From positions 1 through 64,000 of the forward strand of contig CACWLG010000026.1 of NCBI GenBank assembly GCA_902761635.1: a stretch of 64,000 bases of DNA, written 5' to 3'. The notes beneath the pieces are model-generated. The model ran no database searches. It worked only from the letters and a program-made list of their open reading frames with translations, and was not told the origin of the DNA. The first letter of the stretch is position 1. Every line of letters begins with the position of its first letter. Source of the DNA: Oscillospiraceae bacterium (GTDB lineage: Bacteria > Bacillota > Clostridia > Oscillospirales > Oscillospiraceae). This document shows, in pieces, positions 10,498 to 19,073 of the stretch. The translations under genes were made by a program, and so were the position numbers.

Positions 10498-11088
10498 ATG
10501 AGCTATAATTTTTTTGCCTATCTTTCGCGCATGCGCTATATCGGCCGCTGGAGCCTGATGCGAAACGCCCTGCCCGAGAACATCCAGGAGCACAGCCACC
10601 AGGTAGCGGTCATTGCCCACGCGCTGGGGGTCATCCGGCGGGACGTGCTGCAGATCCCCTGCAATCCCGAGGAGTATGCCGCCGTGGCCCTGTACCACGA
10701 CTGTGCCGAGATCCTGACCGGAGACTTGCCCACCCCCATCAAGTACCACAGCAGCAGGATCAAGGGCGCCTATGACGAGGTGGAGCGGCTTGCCTGCGAA
10801 AAGCTCCTCAATACCCTGCCGGAGGAGCTGCGCGGCGCCTTCAGCCCCTATCTTGACGGGGAGGCCGCGGCGCGCTGCCACGATCTCGTGAAGGCGGCGG
10901 ACAAGCTCTCGGCCTACATCAAATGCATCGAAGAGCGCAAGGCCGGCAACAGCGACTTTCTCTCTGCCGAACGCAGTACCCGCAAGACCCTGGAGGAATA
11001 CCACCTGCCCGAGGTGGACTACTTCCTGCTGTACTTTGTCCCGGCCTTCGAGCTGACACTGGACGAGCTGGGGACCATTGAGGATTAA
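10498..11088 (+). CDS. yfbR: YfbR-like 5'-deoxynucleotidase (HD domain)
   Basis: Predicted metal-dependent HD-domain phosphohydrolase that dephosphorylates deoxynucleoside 5'-monophosphates, 196 residues. Metal ligands are visible at H34 (EHSHQVAVIAH), H67-D68 (YHDCAE) and further acidic residues (GDLPTPIK, and an Asp near 126-132). The layout matches E. coli YfbR closely. The ATG at 10498 is the only start that fits the promoter and the family N-terminus MSYNFFAYLSRMRYI. Confidence 0.88.
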   Translation: MSYNFFAYLSRMRYIGRWSLMRNALPENIQEHSHQVAVIAHALGVIRRDVLQIPCNPEEYAAVALYHDCAEILTGDLPTPIKYHSSRIKGAYDEVERLACEKLLNTLPEELRGAFSPYLDGEAAARCHDLVKAADKLSAYIKCIEERKAGNSDFLSAERSTRKTLEEYHLPEVDYFLLYFVPAFELTLDELGTIED

Positions 11089-11094
11089 GGCCCC

Positions 11095-11160
11095 GCCTGC
11101 CTCCCCCGGCCGCAAGGCGGCGTCTGGGGGAGGAGGACCGCTTCAGCGAAGGGGTTTTAC
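11095..11160. repeat. GC-rich palindromic segment
   Basis: CCTGCCTCCCCCGGCCGC...GGGGGAGGAGG followed by GACCGCTTCAGCG. It shares the ACCGCTTCAGCG core and the CTCCC/GGGAG arms with the block at 1918-2026. It lies between two co-directional genes and could form a hairpin in the transcript. Confidence 0.45.
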
Positions 11161-11186
11161 ACGATTCTTGAATGGAGTGAAGCGCT

Positions 11187-11417
11187 ATGGAAAAAGCAAA
11201 AATTGACCGGATCAACGAGCTGGCCCACCTGGCGAAGGAGCGGGCCCTGACCGGGGAGGAGCTTACAGAGCGGGACGCCCTGCGCAGGGAGTATATCGAG
11301 GAATTTCGCCGCGCCACCATCGACGTGCTGGAGCACACCTATATTCAGACACCGGACGGAAAAAAACACCCCCTGCCCCGAAAGGACAGGCGGGAAAAGA
11401 AAACGCGCGAAGAATAG
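11187..11417 (+). CDS. DUF896 (YnzC/UPF0291) family protein
   Basis: Small cytoplasmic protein, 76 residues. It matches the DUF896 pattern of Firmicutes (KIDRINELAHLAKERALTGEEL...LRREYIEEFR, then a basic tail). The family is a short helical hairpin. In B. subtilis the member YneB-operon protein YnzC is linked to the SOS gene cluster, but no LexA site is recognisable here. SD GGAGTG. A clear terminator follows. Confidence 0.85.
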   Translation: MEKAKIDRINELAHLAKERALTGEELTERDALRREYIEEFRRATIDVLEHTYIQTPDGKKHPLPRKDRREKKTREE

Positions 11418-11420
11418 TAT

Positions 11421-11463
11421 AAAAACCCACGGGAGGGGCCGCTTGTCCTTCCCGTGGGTTTTT
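11421..11463 (+). terminator. bidirectional terminator
   Basis: AAAAACCCACGGGA ... TCCCGTGGGTTTTT forms a long stem with A/T tracts on both sides. It serves the DUF896 gene (+) and the two-TM gene (-), which converge here. Confidence 0.92.
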
Positions 11464-11468
11464 GGCGT

Positions 11469-11657
11469 TTATTTCCGATTCTTCGCGTATCGGAACATCC
11501 AGATAACGATGATCACGAGCGCAATGATCACCGCAATGGCAATCACGGCGTTAAGAGTGCTGTTGATCACGCTGGCCGTCTTGACAGCCAGTATGATCGC
11601 GCCGATGACCACTGCTGCGATCACGATTGCAAGCAGAGCTCTGAAATTCAATAGCAT
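11469..11657 (-). CDS. small two-TM membrane protein of unknown function
   Basis: 62 residues, nearly all hydrophobic. One TM lies at about residues 6-24 (RALLAIVIAAVVIGAIILAV). A second lies at about 36-54 (VIAIAVIIALVIIVIWMF), followed by a basic cytoplasmic end (RYAKNRK). I do not recognise the family. The ATG at 11655-11657 is only two bases from GGAGG. A TTG two codons later (MNFRALL...) has ideal 8-base spacing and may be the true start. It lies 76 bases after rluD on the same strand and just before a terminator, so it is probably the last gene of that operon. Confidence 0.65.
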   Translation of the reverse strand: MLLNFRALLAIVIAAVVIGAIILAVKTASVINSTLNAVIAIAVIIALVIIVIWMFRYAKNRK

Positions 11658-11733
11658 CGCCTCCATCAAAAAATTGGGAGCAGTGAAAAGGCTGCGGATG
11701 CAGCCGGGACCCTTGGCCGCGCCGATTTCCGCC

Positions 11734-12651
11734 TTACAGCAGAACCAGCTTCTCCAGCACCCCGGTAAAATACGCCGGCAGCGGCGCCTCGAACTGCATG
11801 AGCGCTCCGGTGCGGGGGTGGGTGAGCTGCAGGCGCCCTGCATGCAGGCACTGGCCCTCCAGACCCTTGTCGGGGCATTTCGCGCCGTAGAGTCCGTCTC
11901 CCAGCAGGGGGTGACCGATACTCGCCATGTGGACCCGGATCTGGTGGGTGCGCCCGGTTTCAAGCCTGCAGCGGAGATGGGTATAGCCCCGGCAGCGCGC
12001 CAGCACCTGCCAATGGGTGACGGCGGCCTTGCCGTTTTTGACATCCACGGCCATGCGCTTGCGGTCTACCGGATGCCGCCCCACCGGGCGGTCCACGATC
12101 CCCGCATCCTCCCGGAAGGAGCCGCAGGCCAGCGCCTCATATTCCCGGAAGAGACTGTGATCGCTGAGCTGGGCCGACAGAGCGCGGTGCGTGAAATCGT
12201 TTTTCGCCGCCACCAGCAGGCCGGAGGTGTCCTTGTCGATGCGGTGGACGATGCCGGGCCGCCGGGCACCTCCGATGCCGGAGAGGCTGTCCCCGCAATG
12301 GAAGAGCAGGGCGTTGACCAGCGTCCCGTCCGGATGCCCCGGCGCGGGATGGACTACCATGCCCCTGGCCTTGTTGACGACGATCAAATCGCCGTCCTCA
12401 TACACCACGTCCAGCGGCAGCTCCTGTGCCTCGATGGGGAGCTCCTCCGTATCGGGAAAGCTGAACAGAAGCACGTCGCCCGCAGAGCCGCGGGCATTTT
12501 TTTTGACCGTCTTTCCGTTCAGTGTCACGGCCCCGGCCTCCATGCACTTCTGGATGAGGCTGCGGGAGAGGGCCGGAAAGCTGCGCGCGAGGAGAGCGTC
12601 GATCCGTTCTCCGCTCTCCTCGGCTGTTATCTGTATCCGTTCTTCGTCCAT
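11734..12651 (-). CDS. rluD: RluA-family 23S rRNA pseudouridine synthase (RluD-like)
   Basis: Converts uridine to pseudouridine in structured RNA, 305 residues. An N-terminal S4 RNA-binding domain (about residues 15-60) is followed by the catalytic domain with HRIDKDTSGLLVA and catalytic Asp139. The GRTHQIRVH motif is near residue 230. The start follows the lspA stop by 12 bases with no good SD, so translation is probably coupled. The lspA-rluD (YlyB-type) pairing is common in Firmicutes. The exact rRNA target cannot be told from sequence. Confidence 0.92.
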   Translation of the reverse strand: MDEERIQITAEESGERIDALLARSFPALSRSLIQKCMEAGAVTLNGKTVKKNARGSAGDVLLFSFPDTEELPIEAQELPLDVVYEDGDLIVVNKARGMVVHPAPGHPDGTLVNALLFHCGDSLSGIGGARRPGIVHRIDKDTSGLLVAAKNDFTHRALSAQLSDHSLFREYEALACGSFREDAGIVDRPVGRHPVDRKRMAVDVKNGKAAVTHWQVLARCRGYTHLRCRLETGRTHQIRVHMASIGHPLLGDGLYGAKCPDKGLEGQCLHAGRLQLTHPRTGALMQFEAPLPAYFTGVLEKLVLL

Positions 12652-12663
12652 ATAGGCTGCGGC

Positions 12664-13701
12664 TTACTTGAATTCCGCCAGGATGTCATCCAGGCTGTAT
12701 TCCTCTGCCGCAGGTGCAGGCTGAGGCGCGGGGGCCGGTGCCGGCTTCGGCGCAGGCTGGGGTGCCGGGGCTTCGGCCTTCGGCTGGGCTGCCGGCTGCG
12801 GGGCCGGCGCGGCGGGCCGGGCTGCGGGCGTCTTCGGCGTATCCATGAGGCGGCCGGCGTAAGAGTTCTTCTCGTTGGCCTCGGCCTTCACCTTGGCGTT
12901 TTCCCAGGCGTCGAATGGATCGGGGGCGCTGTTGTTCTTCGCTCTCTGGGCAGCCTGGAGATTGTCAAAGGCGTCGGGCTGCGCGGCAGGCACAGGCTGG
13001 GCGGCGGCCTTCCTGTTCATGGCAGCGCGCTGCTGGGCCTTGTATTCCTCATACTCCTGCTCGTATTTCTCCTGACGGGACTTGCGGGCGGCGCGGACGC
13101 TGCCCTTCTTCTCGGGCTCGGCAGCGGGCAGCTCTGCGGCGGCCTCGTCCTCTGCGGCGCGCTTCGCGGCCTTGCGCGCCCTGCGCGGGAGCTTCTCCTT
13201 CTTCGGCGTATCGTCCTCGTCGTCCCGCTCGTACAGCACGTCGATCAGATCCGTTTCAGGTTTCTCAAAGAACATGGACAGGGCAAACAGAATGGCAAAG
13301 ACCGTAATGAACACATCCGCCACATTGAAGATGGCGAAGTTGAACAGCTCCACCTTGAACATGTCCTGCACATAGCCGTAGATGATGCGGTCGATCATAT
13401 TGCCGAGACCGCCTGCCGCCACCATCACGAGACACCAGCGGGAGAGCTTGCCGCGGATAAAGTTTGTGGCCAGGGCGATGATCACCAGGATCACAAACAC
13501 ACCGGTGGCAATGATGAAGTAGATGCGTGCGCCCTGCCCGCTGAGAAAGCCGAAGGCGGCGCCGTCGTTGTGGACGTTCACGAGGCTGAGCACCCCGGGA
13601 ATGAAACGCACCACGTCCGTGCCGAAGAGCGTGTCAGAGACCCAGAACTTCACGGCCTGGTCCAGGATGATGACAAGGATACCGACGATTGAATACAGCA
13701 T
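12664..13701 (-). CDS. lspA: lipoprotein signal peptidase LspA with long C-terminal tail
   Basis: Aspartyl membrane protease that removes prolipoprotein signal peptides, 345 residues. The LspA core (four TMs, residues 1-145) has VHNDGAAFGFL, GNMIDR with catalytic Asp104 and FNVADVF with catalytic Asp129. The usual family length is 150-180. From about residue 146 a tail of some 200 residues follows. It is first acidic, then K/R/A/E-rich and predicted helical (QEKYEQEYEEYKAQQRA), then a run of A/P repeats. It ends in EEYSLDDILAEFK. The ATG at 13699-13701 follows ATAGGAG. The upstream codons of the open frame are intergenic repeat sequence. Confidence 0.93.
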   Translation of the reverse strand: MLYSIVGILVIILDQAVKFWVSDTLFGTDVVRFIPGVLSLVNVHNDGAAFGFLSGQGARIYFIIATGVFVILVIIALATNFIRGKLSRWCLVMVAAGGLGNMIDRIIYGYVQDMFKVELFNFAIFNVADVFITVFAILFALSMFFEKPETDLIDVLYERDDEDDTPKKEKLPRRARKAAKRAAEDEAAAELPAAEPEKKGSVRAARKSRQEKYEQEYEEYKAQQRAAMNRKAAAQPVPAAQPDAFDNLQAAQRAKNNSAPDPFDAWENAKVKAEANEKNSYAGRLMDTPKTPAARPAAPAPQPAAQPKAEAPAPQPAPKPAPAPAPQPAPAAEEYSLDDILAEFK

Positions 13702-13742
13702 GGTAACTCCTATCTGCCGGGAAAAACCGGCGCGGTGGAATG

Positions 13743-13845
13743 GTGTGGAGCGAGGAGTGTTGAGTGTGGAATGATGGTGCATCTGCGGGACAGTTATGAT
13801 TATCCGCATAGCGGATCCCACAACTCCAAACTCCACACTCTGTAG
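13743..13845. repeat. GTGTGGAG-type intergenic inverted repeat
   Basis: GTGTGGAGCGAGGAG at the left and ACTCCAAACTCCACAC at the right form an imperfect inverted repeat around a small palindrome TCCGCATAGCGGA. Similar GTGTGGAGT/AACTCCACAC pieces occur at 19059, 31210, 42811 and 62265. Confidence 0.4.
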
Positions 13846-16644
13846 TTACAGCTTCGCAACGACTGCCTTGCAGCGGGGGCAGAGTCCGGTTTCGGGATCG
13901 GCGTCGACAGCGTGCATCCAGCAGCGCGGGCACTTGGTGCCGGGGGCTTCGCTGACGGAGATCTCCAGACCCGGGTTCTTGACGCCGGCGCCGGTGACAT
14001 GATCGCCGTCGGCCTCGTCATCGGCAACCAGGCACTGAGACACGATAAAGAGCTCCGACAGGTTCATGGGGGCGACATCTTCCAGCGCCTGCTTTGCGCT
14101 CTCGTCCTTTGCCCGAAGGCGGACGGCAGCCTCCAGGGGCTTGCCGATGCGCTTCTGGCCGCGGGCGGCCTCGAGCACACCGTTGACATCGTCACGCAGG
14201 GAAATGAGGGTATCCCATTTCGCCATCTCGGCCTCGGAAAGGGCATAGTCGGCGAAGGGCCTGTTCATGCAGTTGAAGAGGACGTTGCGTCTGTCGTCCT
14301 CGGCCCGGTGAGGCATGGCCTGCCAGATCTCATCGCAGGTGAAGGCGAGGATCGGGGCAAACATCTTGGTCATGGTGTCAAGGATCAGGAACAGAGCCGT
14401 CTGGGCGCTGCGGCGCGTGAGTCCTTCGCGCTCCTCACAGTAGAGGCGGTCCTTGATGATATCGAGGTAGAAGCTCGACAGCTCCACCACGCAGAAGTCG
14501 TTGACGGCGTGGGAGACCGTGTGGAACTCGTAGTCGTCGTAGGCCTTGCCGACCTTCTCAATGAGCTCGTTGAGCTTTGTGACAGCCCAGCGGTCCAGGG
14601 GCAGCATGTCCGCCGGGGCAACCAGGTGATCGGCGTCAAAGCCCTCGAGGTTGCCGAGGCAGTAGCGGGCGGTGTTGCGGAACTTCAGGTAGTTCTGGCT
14701 GAGCTGCTTGAAGATCTCCCGGGAGCATCTGACATCCACATGGTAGTCGGCGGAGCCGGCCCAGAGACGGATCATGTCCGCGCCGAATTCCTTGATCATG
14801 TCGGCGGGGTCGATGCCGTTGCCGAGGGACTTGTGCATGGCCTTGCCCTCGCCGTCCACGGTCCAGCCGTGGGTCAGACATTCCTTATACGGGGCGCCCA
14901 TATCCAGCGCGCCGACGGCGGTGAGCAGGGAAGACTGGAACCAGCCCCTGTACTGGTCGCCGCCTTCAAGATACATATCGGCGGGCCAGAAGCCCTGGTC
15001 GCGCTTCATGGAGGCAAAATGGGTGGAGCCGGAGTCGAACCAGCCGTCCAGGGTGTTGGTCTCCTTGGTGAAGTGTGTGCCGCCGCAGTGGGGGCAGACG
15101 AAGCCCTCGGGCAGGAGATCCTTTGCCTCGCGCTCAAACCAGGCGTTGGAGCCGTCTGCCTCAAAGATCTTTGCCACGGCTTCGATGCTCTCATCGGTGC
15201 AGACGGGCTTCTTGCAGTCCTCGCAGTAGAACACGGGGATGGGCAGACCCCAGCGGCGCTGACGGGAGATGCACCAGTCGGCGCGCTCGCGGATCATGGC
15301 GGCCATACGCTCCTTGCCCCAGGCGGGCAGCCACCGCACATCGTCACAGGCCTTGACGGCCTTCTCCTTGAAGGAATCGACGGAGCAGAACCACTGGGGG
15401 GTGGCGCGGAAGATGATGGGATTTTTGCAGCGCCAGCAGTGCGGATAGCTGTGGGTGATGTTCTCGCTGGCGAAGAGGGCGCCGGAGGCTTTCATGTCAG
15501 CGTAGATGACAGGGTTGGATTCCTCGGTGGTGAGACCGGCGTACTTGCCGGCATATTCGGTGTGGCGGCCCTGGTCGTCCACGGGGACTACCATCTCCAG
15601 GCCGTAGCGCATGCAGGTGTTATAGTCGTCTGCGCCGAAGCCGGGGGCGGTGTGTACGCAGCCGGTGCCGGAGTCCATGGTGACATAGTCCGCCGTCATC
15701 AGCAGGCTCGTCTTGTCGAGGAAGGGGTGGTGGGCCAGCATGGTCTCAAAGAAGCTGCCCTCATGGGTCTCCACGATCTCCCAGGATTCCACTCCGCCCG
15801 CCTTCATGACGGTCTCGATGAGCGCCTCGGCCATGATGAGCATCTCGCCGCTCGGCAGCTTCACGATGGCATAGCTGTCGCCCGGGGAGAGCGTGATGCC
15901 GAGGTTGCCGGGCAGGGTCCAGGTGGTGGTGGTCCAGATGAGGAAGAAGAGCTTTGACTTGTCCAGGTGGCTCAGCTTCCCCTTGTCATCTGCCATGGGG
16001 AACTTGACGTACACGGTGGTGACCGGGTCATCCTGATATTCGATCTCAGCCTCGGCCAGGGCGGTCTCGTCGTGGGCGCACCAGTAGACGGGCTTAAAGC
16101 CCTTGTAGATATGGCCGTTGCTGTACATCTTGCCGAATACGCGCACCTCGTCCGCCTCAAAGCCCTTGTTCATGGTGAGGTAGGGGTGCTCCCAGTCGGC
16201 CACAACGCCGAGGCGCTTAAAGCCCTCGCGCTGAATGCCGACGTATTTCTCGGCATACTGATGGCAGGCGGAACGGAAATCCGCCACGCTCATGGCCTTG
16301 TGGTTGAGCTTCTGCTCCTTGATGATGGCGGACTCGATGGGCATGCCGTGGTTATCCCAGCCGGGGATATAGGGCGTCCAGTAGCCGCGCATGGCGTAGG
16401 AGCGCACGATGAAATCCTTGAGGGCCTTGTTGAGGGCGTGGCCCATGTGGATGTTGCCGTTGGAGAAGGGAGGGCCGTCGTGCAGGGAGAAGCGGGGCTT
16501 GCCCTCGTTCTTCCTGAGCATTTCGTGGTAGATGTCCTGCTCCTGCCAGCGCTTGAGCATTTCCGGCTCGCGCTTGGGCAGACCGGCACGCATGGGAAAA
16601 TCGGTTTTCGGGAGATTTAAGGTGGCATTATAGTCCTGTGACAT
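13846..16644 (-). CDS. ileS: isoleucyl-tRNA synthetase
   Basis: Class I synthetase charging tRNA-Ile, 932 residues. The HIGH motif is HMGH at residues 66-69 (GPPFSNGNIHMGHALNK). The KMSKS counterpart is AMHKS, as in many bacterial-type IleRS. A CP1 editing domain, an anticodon domain and a C-terminal zinc finger (KCPRCWMH...CPRCK) complete the protein. I chose the ATG at 16642-16644 because MSQDYNATLNLPKTDFPMRA is the family N-terminus. The 61 upstream codons are non-homologous. No T-box is recognisable in the leader: the AGGGTGG core is absent. Confidence 0.97.
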   Translation of the reverse strand: MSQDYNATLNLPKTDFPMRAGLPKREPEMLKRWQEQDIYHEMLRKNEGKPRFSLHDGPPFSNGNIHMGHALNKALKDFIVRSYAMRGYWTPYIPGWDNHGMPIESAIIKEQKLNHKAMSVADFRSACHQYAEKYVGIQREGFKRLGVVADWEHPYLTMNKGFEADEVRVFGKMYSNGHIYKGFKPVYWCAHDETALAEAEIEYQDDPVTTVYVKFPMADDKGKLSHLDKSKLFFLIWTTTTWTLPGNLGITLSPGDSYAIVKLPSGEMLIMAEALIETVMKAGGVESWEIVETHEGSFFETMLAHHPFLDKTSLLMTADYVTMDSGTGCVHTAPGFGADDYNTCMRYGLEMVVPVDDQGRHTEYAGKYAGLTTEESNPVIYADMKASGALFASENITHSYPHCWRCKNPIIFRATPQWFCSVDSFKEKAVKACDDVRWLPAWGKERMAAMIRERADWCISRQRRWGLPIPVFYCEDCKKPVCTDESIEAVAKIFEADGSNAWFEREAKDLLPEGFVCPHCGGTHFTKETNTLDGWFDSGSTHFASMKRDQGFWPADMYLEGGDQYRGWFQSSLLTAVGALDMGAPYKECLTHGWTVDGEGKAMHKSLGNGIDPADMIKEFGADMIRLWAGSADYHVDVRCSREIFKQLSQNYLKFRNTARYCLGNLEGFDADHLVAPADMLPLDRWAVTKLNELIEKVGKAYDDYEFHTVSHAVNDFCVVELSSFYLDIIKDRLYCEEREGLTRRSAQTALFLILDTMTKMFAPILAFTCDEIWQAMPHRAEDDRRNVLFNCMNRPFADYALSEAEMAKWDTLISLRDDVNGVLEAARGQKRIGKPLEAAVRLRAKDESAKQALEDVAPMNLSELFIVSQCLVADDEADGDHVTGAGVKNPGLEISVSEAPGTKCPRCWMHAVDADPETGLCPRCKAVVAKL

Positions 16645-16692
16645 GTGTGTTTGACTCCTAATATCTATGTCTTGCCCAAACAAAGGGCTTAG

Positions 16693-16860
16693 TGGGCGCT
16701 TCACGAAGCGCCCGCGCGGTATAAGGTTCGCTTTCTGTATTCGCCGCGGCGAAGCGGCAAACCCCACGCCGTACCGCCGGGGCATTGTGAAGCGCTCCAG
16801 CGAATGCGGCAGGCGGGGACAGGGCAATATACACAGAGGCGCGCGCTCAGCGCGCGCCCC
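16693..16860. repeat. hairpins in the divIVA-ileS gap
   Basis: The 236-base gap holds GGGCGCTTCACGAAGCGCCC (starting at 16693) and GGCGCGCGCTCAGCGCGCGCC (near 16838-16858). Both are near-perfect stems without T-tracts. They look like REP-type or processing hairpins rather than terminators. No gene was seen. Confidence 0.5.
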
Positions 16861-16880
16861 GGTTTGCTTCTCTTTCGGAA

Positions 16881-17555
16881 TCAGAGGGTGAAGGGCTGGG
16901 TGTTCTCCAGCTTGCGCTGTCTGGGACGGCGCTCGGTGGCGTCCTCGGGCATGTCGAGCTTGACCTGCTCGTCCGCCTGGAAGCGGGCGGCGCTCTTCTC
17001 AATGGCGCGCACAGCCTCATCCACATCGCCCTCGGGCTTGGCCTCCGCGGCGGGGGCGGCAGCGGCCTTGGGCTCCTCGGTAGCCTTGCTCTCGGCGGCG
17101 ACGCCCATTTCGTTTGCGATGTTCTCAAGCTTGCCGAGCTGGGTATTGCACAGGGCGCGGGCGGCGGCAATGTACTTGGCGGCAGCGGCCTTGGCGTCAG
17201 CCAGGCGCTTTTCCTCAAAGTTTGCCCGGTCGGTGATGGAGCCGATGGTCTCCTGGGCCTTCTTCTCGGCCTCGGCTATGGTGGCGGCGGCACGCTGACG
17301 GGCTTCACTCTCGATCTGGACGGCGAGCTTCTGCGCGGAGAGGATGGCGGCGTTGAGCGCTTCCTCGTTGGAGCGGTACTCCTCGATCTTGTCGACAAGG
17401 ACCTTCATCTTGCTCTTGAGAACGGCGTTCTCCTTCTGGGTGGCGGCCACGTCGTTTGCAAGCTCGTCCAGAAAATCGTCCACGGAGGCCATGTCATAGC
17501 CGCCCATGCGTGCTTTCTCAAAACCCTTTTCGCGAATGTCCTGTGCAGTAATCAT
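16881..17555 (-). CDS. divIVA: DivIVA-domain cell division/polarity protein
   Basis: Coiled-coil protein that recognises curved membrane at septa and poles, 224 residues. The N-terminal DivIVA domain (residues 1-55: ITAQDIREKGFEKARMGGYD, VDDFLDEL) is followed by coiled coil to about residue 160. An A/P/E-rich linker and a basic end (RRPRQRKLEN) follow. SD GGGAG. Next to sepF and ileS, as in the Firmicute division cluster, though ylmG and ylmH are not between them. Confidence 0.9.
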   Translation of the reverse strand: MITAQDIREKGFEKARMGGYDMASVDDFLDELANDVAATQKENAVLKSKMKVLVDKIEEYRSNEEALNAAILSAQKLAVQIESEARQRAAATIAEAEKKAQETIGSITDRANFEEKRLADAKAAAAKYIAAARALCNTQLGKLENIANEMGVAAESKATEEPKAAAAPAAEAKPEGDVDEAVRAIEKSAARFQADEQVKLDMPEDATERRPRQRKLENTQPFTL

Positions 17556-17594
17556 AGTGTTTCTCCCTTTCCTGTCTCTCTTGATCCTGCCGGA

Positions 17595-18191
17595 TCAAAA
17601 ATAATGTCCGGTGTTCTCCGGCTCTGTTTCTGTCTGCTGCTGGGGCTGTGTGCCTAAAATATCCACATTCTGCGGTGTTATGAAATAGGTTTTTGCAGAG
17701 ACGGGGGTAATCTTCCCGCCGAGGGCGAAGGCGATGCCGGACAGGAAATCCAGCAGGCGCCGGGCGGTGTCCGCCGGTACGCTCTCCAGGGTCATGACGC
17801 AGGTCATGTCCTGCTGCAGGTAGCTCACCAGTTCCCCGGCCTCGTCAAAGGTCTTGGGACTGAAGAGGATGACCGAGGTATCCTTGCCGCCGAAGTTGAC
17901 GGTACGCTCCCGCCGGGGCTTGGACGCATTCTGCGCTGCCTTCTTGAAGCCGCTGAAGATGCCGCCGGAGGACTCCGCCGGTTTTTTCGGCTGGCTCTCC
18001 TCTGCAGCCGCTGCCGGCGCAGGGCTGCCGCCGGGATCGGTGAAGGCGTTCTCAAAGGCCATCTGCGCGGCGCTCACGGCCTGCCGCTGCTCCTTTGGCT
18101 GAGGGCGGAGACTCTGGTCGGCGCCCTCGAAAAAATCCTCATCATCGTCATACGGCTGCGTCAGTTTTTTCAATCCATCCATGAAACCCAT
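17595..18191 (-). CDS. sepF: cell division protein SepF
   Basis: FtsZ-tethering protein, 198 residues. An N-terminal amphipathic membrane helix (MGFMDGLKKLT) and an acidic/disordered linker of about 80 residues lead to the SepF core (SVILFSPKTFDEAGELVSYL, DTARRLLDFLSGIAFALGGKI). The SD GGGAGG sits before the ATG at 18189-18191. It follows yggS by 24 bases, the usual Firmicute order. Confidence 0.94.
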   Translation of the reverse strand: MGFMDGLKKLTQPYDDDEDFFEGADQSLRPQPKEQRQAVSAAQMAFENAFTDPGGSPAPAAAAEESQPKKPAESSGGIFSGFKKAAQNASKPRRERTVNFGGKDTSVILFSPKTFDEAGELVSYLQQDMTCVMTLESVPADTARRLLDFLSGIAFALGGKITPVSAKTYFITPQNVDILGTQPQQQTETEPENTGHYF

Positions 18192-18215
18192 GGCAATCCT
18201 CCCATGTGCGCTTTG

Positions 18216-18923
18216 TCAGACGTGGGGCGCGGGATAATGCCGCACGCCGAAGATGGCCGTGCCGACCCGGACGATGTTCGCCCCGCAGGCGATGGCGGCC
18301 TCATAATCGCTGCTCATACCCATAGACATAAAATCCATAACTACATTATCGTATTTTTTTTCGCCATTGTCAATAAAAAGCTGTCGCAAAAGACGGAAAT
18401 ATGGGAGATTCTCCTCCGGCGACCGGCAGATCGGAGGGATGGTCATGAGGCCGCGCACCCGGATGCCGGGGTATTGTCCCGCTTTTTCCAGGGCGGCAGA
18501 GAGCTCCGACGGCGCAAAGCCGGATTTGGACGCCTCGCCCCCGGTGTTGACCTCCAGCAGGATATCCTGCACGAGACCGCGCTTGAGGGCCTGGCGGCTG
18601 AGCTCCTGCATGAGGCCCTCGCTGTCCACGCTGTGGATGAGGGAGACAAGGCCGACAAGGTACTTTGCCTTGTTTTTCTGCAGCGTCCCGATGAAATGCA
18701 GTGCTGCCCCCTCATAGGCCCCGGCTTCCTTTTTCTCCAGCAGCTCCTGCACGCGGTTCTCCCCGCAGCAGCTGAGCCCTGCCCGGATCGCCTCACGGAC
18801 CCTGTCGGCGTCGTTCATCTTCGTCGCGCCCACGAGCAGGATCTCTCCCGGGTCCCGCCCGGCCTTCTCCGCCGCGCGCGCAATATTTGCCTGTACCTGT
18901 GCAAGGTTTTCCGCAATGCTCAT
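18216..18923 (-). CDS. yggS: YggS/YlmE-family PLP homeostasis protein
   Basis: Pyridoxal-phosphate-binding TIM-barrel protein (PLPBP) involved in vitamin B6 and amino-acid homeostasis, without known catalysis. 235 residues. The PLP lysine is in LVGATKMNDADRV, and HFIGTLQKNK, GLMTI and FMSMGMSSDYEAAI are family motifs. SD AGAAGG. A MITE copy lies just upstream. Confidence 0.93.
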   Translation of the reverse strand: MSIAENLAQVQANIARAAEKAGRDPGEILLVGATKMNDADRVREAIRAGLSCCGENRVQELLEKKEAGAYEGAALHFIGTLQKNKAKYLVGLVSLIHSVDSEGLMQELSRQALKRGLVQDILLEVNTGGEASKSGFAPSELSAALEKAGQYPGIRVRGLMTIPPICRSPEENLPYFRLLRQLFIDNGEKKYDNVVMDFMSMGMSSDYEAAIACGANIVRVGTAIFGVRHYPAPHV

Positions 18924-18968
18924 AGTTTAACCTTCTTCTCTATTTCGTTGAGTTTGCCAAGAAGTTAG

Positions 18969-19047
18969 GGCAATACCGCATAATTCGGCAAGAGCAGATC
19001 CTGAGAAAATTCCAGGAGCTTCCGCAGGCGGATTGTGCGGTGTTGCC
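18969..19047 (+). repeat. MITE-like element copy 1 (short form)
   Basis: 79 bp bounded by GGCAATACCGCATAATTCGGC and GATTGTGCGGTGTTGCC. The centre present in the other copies (GGGTTCTGATAAAG ... CAAGAAAAA) is missing. Forward orientation, same as copies 3 and 4. Confidence 0.75.
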
Positions 19048-19073
19048 TTAGGAAAAAACTCCACACTCCTAAC

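Noticed and set aside
10359..10499. 47-codon N-terminal extension of TypA
   Set aside because: It covers the divergent promoter region and is not part of the family; a good SD precedes the ATG at 10358.
16682..16730. T-box antiterminator suspected from TACCGCGCGG upstream of ileS
   Set aside because: The required AGGGTGG preceding the ACCGCG is absent and the context is a simple hairpin.
16645..16827. 61-codon N-terminal extension of IleS
   Set aside because: Translates intergenic hairpins; homology starts at the ATG at 16644.
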